This document shows, in pieces, positions 37,501 to 49,500 of a stretch of 64,000 bases of DNA. The position numbers and the translations under genes are program-made. This DNA comes from Phoronis australis (taxonomy: Eukaryota > Phoronida > Phoronidae), in the NCBI GenBank assembly GCA_002633005.1, contig NMRA01000093.1:754577-818576 (forward strand), read 5' to 3'. How positions within the stretch are numbered: the first letter of the stretch is position 1; each line of letters starts with the position of its first letter. The notes beneath the pieces are model-generated. The model was given only the letters and a program-made list of their open reading frames with translations. It was not told where the DNA came from and ran no database searches.

Positions 37501-40500
37501 CAGCAACTAATATAGAACATTTGAATGATTGTGTTGAACAGGAAATTCCTGTAATTTAAAATTGCAAAATAAGACACCCATCTCTCCAACCTAAACACAG
37601 CGACCAGTTTGGGTCAATCACATCACAAATGGTAGGTATTGGTCTAATTTGACAAAGTTGAATCTTGAAATACCAGCAAGGAATCTGTTAAAACTCCCAC
37701 ATTTCACAACACGGGTAACAAAATGTTACTGCTTTGTATTTATTACTTTGATGGAAACTTTAGCTTTCACTTTCTGTCCACAAAATTATAAAACTATGTC
37801 TCTTCATTACGGATATTTACAAGGCTATTATCTCTCCTTACCACTGCCAACCCCATTCCACTGAAATAAAAGCACGTACCTTCCTGTACTGCAAACTCCG
37901 GCCCTGGAGGCTGACCAGCAGTTATTAACTCCTGATACCGCTGTGCTGACTCATCAAACAACTGCACCAGAAGAGCACACGTCTTGTCATATTCACATCG
38001 ACCAATAGTAGACAACTGATCCAGTTGTTGCGAGATCATACCAATGTCGTCAAGAGGATCTTCAATACCATCTCTGTAATAAAAACGATGTTTTAGATTC
38101 TTATAATAGAATTTGGAATATATCAATCTTTTGGCAGTGAATGCAGCATTGGAAGACATTAATGAGCTCCATTTGGTTGGAAGTGTAAACATAAACACCT
38201 AACATAAAGATGGTTATGCAATCTTCAGAGGTTCTAGAAGTTTAATATTGCAAGTATTGTTCACCAGACCAGTTTTAACTTGATTACACAGAACTTTACT
38301 GGATGGATCAACAACTACATTTTATTATCATAAAAACAGAAATTTTAACACTTAGAGCCAGTACACGACATTTGAAAAGTTTCATTGTGTACACAACTAT
38401 TAACAGGACAGCTTTGGTAGACCAAACCCACTTTAACTGGATGAATGTCAGAATATTTAAGAGTTTGATAATGGGAAAGTTCAGCCATGAATTGGGAACA
38501 CCTAGGAACTGACCTCAGCACTACAGTGACAGAATCCAGGCGGGACGTGATGTATGCCTTTGTCACCTCAGGTGTGTATGTTTCCAACAGGTGGGGCTCC
38601 GATGCTTTCACATAAGGCACTGATGCCACCATCCTTTGCCAGAGGCTGAGCAGATAGTGTACACTATTGGGGGCAAACTGCCACATCTAGAGAACAGAAA
38701 GTGTTACTAACTAAAGATACTAGACCCTGTTTTATCATGTTAAAGACAACCTTTCGTTATTGAACCAGTTCAAAACACAGAATGAGTTTCATCAATCAAG
38801 AAAAAAATCCCTAAAATAGAAACATTACATAGATTACAGTCCTTCATATTTAAATTTAATAAAAACATTTGATTATTTGTTGAAAGACCACCAATTTGGT
38901 TAACAGTGTGAACTAGATTGATTTGAAGTCAAAATCCTTTCATGAAGTTTACAACTGAGAACAGAAGAGAGAGAACATTTAACAGATATTTACAATCAAT
39001 GGAGCACTTCAGTTCAAAGTTCATAGTAAACTACTGCTGTCCAATAACCACTGGTGTGGTCACGTACCTGTAGACTGGTGACTGAGAACTCGGCAATGAG
39101 CTTGATGACATCGCCATAATTATCCACCTTGATAAGCTCACCCAGCTGATAGTTTGACTTGAGTCTGGCCAGGAGACGGCAAAACTCGTGGTAGTTACTG
39201 GTGTCTGACAGGCCCTGTCAAAGAACAGTAAACAGAGTTCATAAGCACTTTTAAGGGGAAAATAACCATTTTTCATATTACCTTGTTGTCTTGGAGATTT
39301 TTTTTCCATGTTAAGTATTGTTCACTGGATGTATATTTACCATCTAAGGAACAATAGAAAGTGACGCGAATGGCAAGACGCGGAAGTACAAAAAGTAATT
39401 CATCGCCTGATGATGCTACGGCAGAGTGCATGCCCTCTAGGTACAAAAGGAAACTGCGAGTTACATTGCCTGCATTGCCATGCATCTCCGATTGATTTTG
39501 ACAAACAGCCCCAATGAGTATGATACGTAATTACTTCAAATGGCCCTTCAGGAACGTGTATGCATACCAGTATATGATATTAAGGATATGGTCTTACAGC
39601 AGACTTCATCATGAGAGTCTGTGACACCACTTCCTCTGATGTCATAAAATAAAAAATAAAAATTGCCCCGTGCCAAAATCTGGATTAGACCTGGATGATA
39701 AAGATGTATTTTTTATCAAGTCTTACATTTATCTAGAATATATTTCGTCATGAATGGCGAATCCTTATGTAACAAACTCACCTGTGGATTTTCTAATATT
39801 CGTTTAACACCCAAGACGAGCTGGTTGAGAAACTTGGCTCTCTCTGCATTATTGAAGAGTGAACGCCGAACAGAGGCGGTCTGTACCAGACATGAGAGAG
39901 CCAGGGGAGATAAACTGGTGGGCAGACTGTTGTAAAGGTCAAAGAACAACTCCATAACACTGAAGTCAAGGAAGACTGCAAGGAAAACAAGATGACTGCA
40001 TACACCAGACATAGTTAACACAAGGCAAGAGCAATGCATTGAAATGTGTCTGTGATTGCACAGGAGACGATATACTTCTAGAGGTCTGTATTAGTAACAC
40101 CTAATATATAAAATAAAAACCACTAAGTGGTGCACCATTAGTCAAATCCAACTGAAACGAGGCAAGTGCTATTACCAAAATTTATAAACAACAATCAAAG
40201 AAACCCTAAATTACCACAAGGGAATGACACAGTAGTCAGGCATACACTCCTCAATGGGAACACAGATACCAAATTTAACTAAGATCCATCAAGGAGCTTG
40301 GTAGATAATGAGCCACAGGCAAAAAAATTGCCACTGTGCGTCAGCACACTAGTTCGACCCGTCCAAAAATCACAATCTGTCACGATAATCTCAATAGGAA
40401 CACAAAATATGATGTGCGCCAGTGGGCACAAAATAGGTTGAACTCATCCCAAATTGAGAGCGTGTCGTAACCTCCTCATTAGAAGCAAACCTATCTGCAA

Positions 40501-43500
40501 GATTTCATCAAAAGCCATCAAGCAACTCGGTACAGAGTGGCACAACAAGATAAACCTAAATAGCCATTATGTCAGCCACACTCATCTCAACAGCATTTGG
40601 CCGACTGAGAGGAGAATGCCGAAAATAATTAAAATGGCCACTAGGGGGCGTAAATTATGTAGACTACATCTCAAAATGGGAAGGTGTTGTCATGTCCATA
40701 ATAAAAGACTATTTCTTAAATTTCATGAAATATGCCAAGGAACTCAGAAGTCAACATAAAAAATAAAATTGCCAGTAGAGGACACAATGTTAGTTGAATA
40801 TGTTCGAGAACCTGCCCATTCCGCCCGTCCAAGATGGGAACCCATCTGCAAACCTTCACGAACATCCACCAAGTGATTCTGGAAACGCAGAATAATGTCC
40901 CAACATATTATATGTGTGGACACATATATTTAAATTTGGTTCCTGTTTTTTGATATACTAATATAAGTAAAATCCCTTAAATTGTAAAATCATCCAGTTC
41001 AATACATTGTTGTTACGAAGAAGTATTCCACATAAAAACCTTTCCTTATTAACTTTAAAGGTAAACTAATTTTCTTGGTTGTACTATTTTTTCTAATGTA
41101 ATGAGAAATTCGACATTCACAAGGTAACGTCAATGAAAACAAGTGCCCCACCATTAGAAATGCATGCATTTAGCTTGAACCCCACCAAGGAAACGAAAAC
41201 TGTTTCTGTTCTCAGTCTATTCAAACACCTGCTGGCGAATATTGAGCTGCCTTTTGTAGCAACATATTTTTCACAATTTAAGAAGTTTCAGAACTAAACC
41301 AGTTCTGTGACAGAAAATGAGACAGGCACATTTTTCTTAATGTGTAATATGTCATTTTTACAATACTATCGATTCACTTCTAGAATATTTGCAACAATAT
41401 TTTTATGACTGATGGATCATTCAACACATAAGAGTAGTATTATTCATACCTCTTCTCCAACTAGTTGGAATTTGTACAGTGCAAAGGTCGTCGGATGACT
41501 CATCTGTCGAGGTGCCGATAAAGTCAAAGGTCAAACAGTTGAGTGCTAGGCGTAACGTGTGACTCAGCAAACCGTGCTGTGACAGAGAGAAACAATTTCA
41601 ATACCGAAAAACAGGCAGTTGTAGGCAAGTGGCAGAGAATAAACACTGTAAGCAAGGAAATCCTGCATCACACTGACAAGTGAGCGTAGAAACACAAATC
41701 ATACTCAGGCTGTGCTATTATGTCAAGACTACGTAACAAATGGACACGATAAGTTAATGTGACTCTTCATGATTTGTTGTAAAATAATCAAACAAAAAAT
41801 GAAGCAAAATTTCGTACTACCCAGACAGATTGAATATTTTTATTTGTAACTATAAGAATGTATCAATTTATTCTCTTTCAGTGGAATTTTTCCATTGAAC
41901 ACCCCATTTGAATGAGTCTAATTTAAACATAATTGTGTAAAGTAATAGACATTTAGTTCATTTTCAGTACTCAACCACACCACACAACTGTTTCATTTCA
42001 CTGCCATGGGCTCCCTGTAATAGACTTAAATCGCTAAAAATAATTCTGACAGGTTTACCTACAAGTGCGCCCCCTACCTGGTTTTCATCGGTGAGATTGA
42101 GCGTCTTCATGTTTCCGCCTGCAGTCTTCAGCAGATTGCAGGCGAGTTGGAAGATCTCAAACAGCTGGCTATCTCGGAAGGACGATGCGATCTTACGGTG
42201 TTTGGTGAGTGACCTCGTAGCTTCAGCCTACCAGTACAACTGAACCATGACAACATCGTGCACACAGAAACCAGAAGACATATTCAAACCACAGTTAGTG
42301 ACTATACTGTTACATTAGCTGTGCTCCTTATGCATCTTAAATGTTTTTGTTGAATTGAAACTTAACATTGCTTTTGTGAATTGGATTTTTAAATTTAAAT
42401 TTTAAGGTGCCCTATAACCTATGAAGCCACTTTTTGCCAAAAACTGAGCAACTTTTGATTTAGATCATCAGACTGATCTCAGTGTATTCTTTACTCAGAT
42501 TAGATTGGTTTCTTTGGTTGAGAAAAAACTGACAATTCGCTATTGCTTATGGGTTTCAAAGATTTAACGGTCAAGTTGGGGTTATCATCTATTGTGGCTT
42601 TCCACCAACACCCCATATCCCTTGTTTTGCTGAGTTTCTCTCACTGATAAAACATAACACTCAGAGTAAAACAATTCCCGTCCACTCTGATGGGAGTAAT
42701 TACTAGAGGTAGCACCATGCAACTCGTATATTTAATTTAGAGTGACAACCAACTGTGCCATCTGGTGTTTAATCCCTAGAACTAGCGGTAACACAATGTT
42801 ACTGCTGAAGAGGAATAACAGGAATAGGTGAGGGGAATTGTGATGGAGTTTGGATAGACCAAAGTTTTTCTAATTTGAAAGTGACATCTGAGCACATAAA
42901 ACAAAGCTTACAGCTTTTTAAAATGTGTTAGCGAATAACAAATAAATACTAAAGTATACCAAATAACAAATAAACACTAAAGTNGTACTCAACCACACCA
43001 CGAAACTGTTTCATTTCACTGCCATGGGCTGCCTGCAATAGACTTAAATCGCTAAAAATATTTCTGACAGGTTTATCTACAAGTGCGCCCCCTACCTGGT
43101 TTTCATCGGTGAGATTGAGCGTCTTCATGTTTCCGCCTGCAGTCTTCAGCAGATTGCAGGCGAGTTGGAAGATCTCAAAGAGCTGGCTATCTCGGAAGGA
43201 CGATGCGATCTTACGGTGTTTGGTGAGTGACCTCGTAGCTTCAGCCTACCAGTACAACTGAACCATGACAACATCGTGCACACAGAAACCAGAAGACATA
43301 CTCAAACCACAGTTAGTGACTATACTGTTACATTAGCTGTGCTCCTTATGCATCTTAAATGTTTTTGTTGAATTGAAACTTAACATTGCTTTTGTGAATT
43401 GGATTTTTAAATTTAAATTTTAAGGTGACCTATAACCTATGAAGCCACTTTTTGCCAAAAACTGAGCAACTTTTGATTTAGATCATCAGACTGATCTCAG

Positions 43501-46500
43501 TGTATTCTTTACTCAGATTAGATTGGTTTCTTTGGTTGAGAAAAAACTGACAATTCGCTATTGCTTATGGGTTTCAAAGATTTAACGGTCAAGTTGGGGT
43601 TATCATCTATTGTGGATTTCCACCAACACCCCATCTCCCTTGTTTGCTGAGCTTTGCTCACTGATAAAACGTAACACTCAGAGTAAAATAATTCCCTTCC
43701 ATTCTGATGGGAGTAATTACTAGAGATAGCACCATGCAACTCATGTATTTAATTTAGAGTGACAACCAACTGTGCCATCTGGTGTTTAATCCCTAGAACT
43801 AGCGGTAACACAATGTTACTGCTGAAGAGGAATAACAGGAATAGGTGAGGGGAATTGTGGTGGAGTTTGGATAGACCAAAGTTTTTCTAATGGGAAAGTG
43901 ACATGTGTTAGCGAATAACAAATAAATACTAAAGTATACCAAATAACAAATAAACACTAAAGTATACCATTTACAGGAACTCCCACTTCAATGACATTCC
44001 CATCATTTATTTTCCTCTTTTCACATTTCATGAAATCAATTTTTGCAATTTTGCAGACTTACAAACTTCAGTGCACACAGCTAATTCTCACATCAAATAT
44101 ATTAGGATGGTTGTGCTGACCAAGGTGCAGTGGAGAGGTAAGAAGTAAGGGAAACACAACAACAGATGTTAGTGAAGCTAGTTAAGTGTCACCGCACACT
44201 AAGCGACGAACATTTTAGGAGGCCTATACTACACGACCACAACAGACAATCTCAGGCCTGCCAACCCACTTGGCACATTATCTGTGACCTTCACGATAAC
44301 AATCCTTTTTTTGTAGGCGAAAGCGTGTACAATATCCAACAATTCTCTACGCCACCTATTATTCAATTGACCAATCACAAAAGAGGAAAACTGATGCACA
44401 AATTACATCATATAATGGTACTTACAATATGTTTTACTAGTTGGATCATGCAATCTCGAATATTTCCTCCACTTACCATAATACTCTTGGGTCCCACCAA
44501 TTGAAAAACCAGATAATTTTAAAGTTATCTTTTTACTTTTAACTGAATTTTTAAAGAGAAACAAAATCTTGAAATCCATAATTTAATCAAAATTTAGTTC
44601 CTTCGAAGAAACACAGGTTTATTATTCCTTTAAAAACTTCCACTACAAAAATTCAATGACTACTCTAGAAACACTTCAAAATTCGAAGGCTTTTCCAGTT
44701 TCGTATGAACCATGTTGGACCCATTCATGACAGGGACAATGAGGATTGTTCAAAACTCGAAAACCTACATACAGCCTTTGTCTCATCTATGTACAGGCCT
44801 TAAACATGCTACTGTGAAGACTGTGAACCACCAGTGCAAAACATTTCCAAGTTCAAGGCATGCATTCACAGTACACGCATCAGGAAGATGTGATCACGTG
44901 CAGAGTCTTACACAACAGATAACACAACCTCAACGGAAATTAATTAATGGGGATTGTTACACATTAATAAGTACATGTTCGAACTGTGGGGATTTCACAT
45001 GAAGTTCAAGAAACCATTCACTATTATAAATGTCATCACAGTTAAGTGACTATTTCCCCCGTGAGTTCAAACTTGTCATTGCGAAATTTAACACTGTTAG
45101 AGTGACCAATCAAAACAAGGCTGACGAGAACACTGTTGTTGTTAGTTGCACACAAATTATGTTAAGAAACAGAAAAGAAAGATAGAACTTATCTGTACCT
45201 CACTTACTTGGTTCATTTCACACACCAGTTGGGAAAGTAGCTGAACACCAATCATGATGTGCTGGCTTGAGCCACTCTACAAAACACGCCCATTTCAGAG
45301 TGATTGACATTTCCAGACACAACAAGAAGCCACACTGAACAGCTCTACATGACTGTTTTCATCCTCACATGGTAATTTCACCAATAGCAACAAACCATAC
45401 ACAAGGTAAGTAATACAGCTACAAAGTGTTATCGTCTCATGAACAGTCATTGCTGCTGTTTGACACAAACCAGACACACGTCAGTACAAAATGAATCACC
45501 AGGATTGAGAGAGCATCAAGTAACAGTTATTTTCTGCCAACCCTATGATTTATATCACTGGAAATAACACAGGCCAATACCAGTTAGGCTTATTGCGAAT
45601 TCTTGTATTCCACAATTCTCCGTCTCTGAGAGTTTATATTGAGCTCATATCTAGAGAACTAAAAAGGTAAATAAAAATATCCCACTTTCTAATATACGCT
45701 CTGTTGGTACCAAAAGATTTTGCACACAAGTCCATCCCAATACACGCCGAGATGTACGTTTGGTTCTAAAACACTATATACTAAACAGGCCTGTTTACAA
45801 ACATTTCATGTAGAAGAAATGCATTCTATGTGTAAACATTTGAGGAGAAGCAGCTTTTACCTGAAGAAATTTCCCAACGTCCTCAATGACATTCCTAAAC
45901 ACATAGTTGTCTTTGATGACGTCAAACCAGCCAAGCTTGGTGATTCTGGCAAATAATTGTACGACAGCCTGTAGCACAAAGTTAACCAGCTTGGGTCTGT
46001 TGGCCAGGTAGTTGAGAAGATAATTACCTGCAACAGAACCATCAAATGAATACCAGGGATATTTCTGGACTGCGCCTTTGGGCCATTAGCGCATAAAAAA
46101 CAAAAAAGCGCATGCACATTGCAGCAGTGCGCCCCCCAAGGGCACATCTTTTAAAATGCAACACCCTTCCAAAAACACAAGATTCTAGTCAACGTACAGC
46201 CAGTTGGGTAAAACATGAATTTGTTCTTATTTTGAATGCCCTTGGGGTTTCTGTTTCATATGTTACCACTTTAATTACACTAAGTCTGCTGGGCACAACT
46301 TTTTGAGAAAAGGCACAGGTTCAAACCTGGTCAGGAATATCCCTGGAATACACAAAGATACTCGTGGTGTGGAAGGTATGTATGACAATAACAATGTCCC
46401 AAATATCACAGCATATCTCTATTGTGGCATATACCCACAAGGCTGTTCAACCATGCTGGAATTAGCCTGCAAGATTTTCACACCTGCTGCGGTCGGAATA

Positions 46501-49500
46501 ATTAACAGTAAAATTAACAAGAGCAATGCAGAGTGTTGAAAAGCACCCACGGATGCATAGCAAATGGTGTGCTTTTAGGGTTATTTATCTGTATCATAAA
46601 AATGGCCACTAGATGGCGCAAAAACGCACAATCTATCTAAAAATGGAAACATGCCATATTTTATAAAAAATCTGTCAAGGAACTTCAGAGAAAAAATGGA
46701 AAACAGAATAAAATGAAATTGCCACTAGTGGGCACAGTGTACGTTGGATCCGCTTGAAAGTCGTCGTTGTGGTCTGTTGTTATCTTCATATATGAAATAC
46801 ATTGACTACAGAATAAAATGAAATTGCCACTAGTGGGCACAGTGTACGTTGGATCCGCTTGAAAGTCGTCGTTGTGGTCTGTTGTTATCTTCATATATGA
46901 AATACATTGACTAAATTTAATAAAGATCCTACAATGGGATTTGAAGATACAGCTATGGGCGCAAAACAAAACAACCACTAGGAGGCGCCACAGTAGTCAG
47001 TCGCCATCATCAAATGTCCTCTTCACATTGAGAACATATACGCTAATTTTCAAAACCATCCCTAGAATGATTTGGTTGATAGAGGGGTGTATGCCAAAAA
47101 CAACATTTGAAAACACCAAAAATGGCCACTAGGTGGCACAAAATACCTCGATTCCATCCAAAAACAGGAGGATAGCATCATGTTACCCATAGATGCCTGT
47201 GAACGGTTTAGGAGACACAGCCAAAGGTGCAAAAAAACTGCCACTAGGAGGCACCACAGTAGTCGAAGCCGTCGGAAAATCATAGTCAGCCCTCCACTTC
47301 ATAGTAATAGCACACATACCAATTTTCACAATCATCCTTTGAGTGGTTTGGTTGATAGAGGGGTGGACTCAAAAACAGTAAAAATGGCCACTAAGTGGCA
47401 CAAACTATGTTGAATCCTTCCGAAAACAGGAGGATAGCGTCATCTCACAAATAGTGCCTATATACCAAATTATATGAAAATCCATTAAGGACTTTTGAAG
47501 ATACAGAGGTAAACGTAAAAAACTAAAATTGCCACTAGGGGGCACACCGGCTGTTGGATCCTTCCAAAAGTTCACTCATGCCGTCCCATCCACAGAAGAA
47601 ACACACGTGTACAATTTCATGAATATACGTCACGGCGTTTTGGAGATAGAGCAGTGGACGCCGGACGAACATGACGGCATAATGCGTCCACATGTAAATA
47701 TGTGGGCGCATAATAAAATGAATACAACACTCTTCATTCTCTTTCCAGTAAACTGATAACATTAATGTCAATGCCAAGCAATGTGGAAAGCAGAGGACTT
47801 ATCAGTGCATACTTTTATCAAGATGAAAATCCTTCACTTGTCAGACTTGGCTCAGCAGTAGCCATCATACATCAAAAATAAACCAATCATACAATATGTT
47901 CAACTTCTGGGAATGAACCAAGTTCAATTCCAGAAGGAACAAACAGTAGACTTTTGACAGTGAATACCAAATATGGTCAGCTAATAGATTGTGTGCCAAG
48001 TAGGTTCCACGTACGTATATCAACTCTCTGTTCCAGGGGAAGATTGGAGCTGGACTTGGATGTTAGCTTCGTCAATGTGTTCGCAGCCAAAATCTGGGCA
48101 TAGGGAGACTACAACAGAACCAAGGATTATAATATTCGTTCACTGCCATGCACACCTTCTGGCAAGTTACCCCATCACTAACAAATGCGCTAATCGGCGA
48201 GTTGTGTACATCTTTGTTCATAAACCAGTTAATCCTCAATATCATGGGAGATAACTACAGTTGAACAACAACGGCAAATGACAGGAAGACAGTTTTAACA
48301 CATGAACGAACGAAAAACATTTTTTTCAAACTGCGACAAGGGATGTACCAGAGCCAGCGTGGTACGAACCACAACCCTTCATTAAACGTTGAAAGTTTTT
48401 TTAACCTAAAATCTTCAAATACCTGCTGACATATGCCATCATAATTTGAGATTATCATAAAGTGATGACGTACGTGTGTGAAAGTTACCCAAGTTTCATA
48501 ACAAGCAGCCAACCAATAAGTTTTTGCGAATATTTTAAGTCATTTATCCCTACGTTATATACTCATGATCAAAACTCTTTTGGCAAAGAGAAAATACTTG
48601 GAAGTGAAAGAGTTAAGGTAATGCTATTACCAGGGATTTCCAAAAGAGCCCCCACTGGATACAAGGACCAAAAAAGCTCTCATGTGTTTTTTAGATTGTT
48701 TAGTACTTCTACCATGAAAGAAAGGTATCGTGGCAAAATTTCATTACTTTCTCAATTTCGGTCCTCCAAAGAATCGTCAAAATACTTCAAGTTTAGCAAT
48801 GACTTCTCAACGGAGGCGTCACTGGACTACATTACACAGTAGCCAAACATGGCTAATATTTCAAGTCAACCAATAAAATCTCCAATGCCTCCACCACTGA
48901 GTTGAATTTCTTAATCTGACGTTCAGTCACTTACTCATTCCAACTTACATTGCCTCTTTCAAGCAGCATCTGGCATTTTGTCAGGCAGTCGGGTGAACTG
49001 GCGAAGTTGACTAAAGCCTTCTCCGCCTCATTTCTCTGAGTAGCGTCGGCAGTCTCATACAACTGCTTGCATAATGTTTCTAACTGGACAAGCTCCTGCA
49101 AAGATAAACATTACTGAATTACTTACAAGCAGAATGAGACAGGAGTAGTTTGGAGCACATCATCAAAATCTTCCAGGAGCGAGGGTTGTTTACTACACAG
49201 TGACCAACATACATATTGAGCATTATTTCACTCAACAATTTAATATGAACAATACATACAATACAACACGGCACTCTAAGAATTTCAATACCGTTTCCCA
49301 AACAATTGTGTTAATACATTCCTTAAAAGGACCCTGTCAAGAATCGGCGTATTGTTGAAAATGTAGAACTAGCACAAGACATTACTAGTGGATTGGGGCA
49401 GATGACAAAATTCCGGTAAAAAGCAGGCAGCATGTCGATACAGACATGCATTGAGTAGGAGGACCTAGACAATACAATCACCCAAACTTAGGGTTAAGGG

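Noticed and set aside
46685-46978. Frame with a repeated 35-residue peptide
   Set aside because: It is the reading of the 105-bp tandem duplication of a non-coding repeat; the unit is a multiple of three by chance.
48462-48842. 126-codon open frame on the plus strand in XPO7 intron 2
   Set aside because: No recognisable family and no support from neighbouring exons. Chance open frames of this size are expected in 64 kb.
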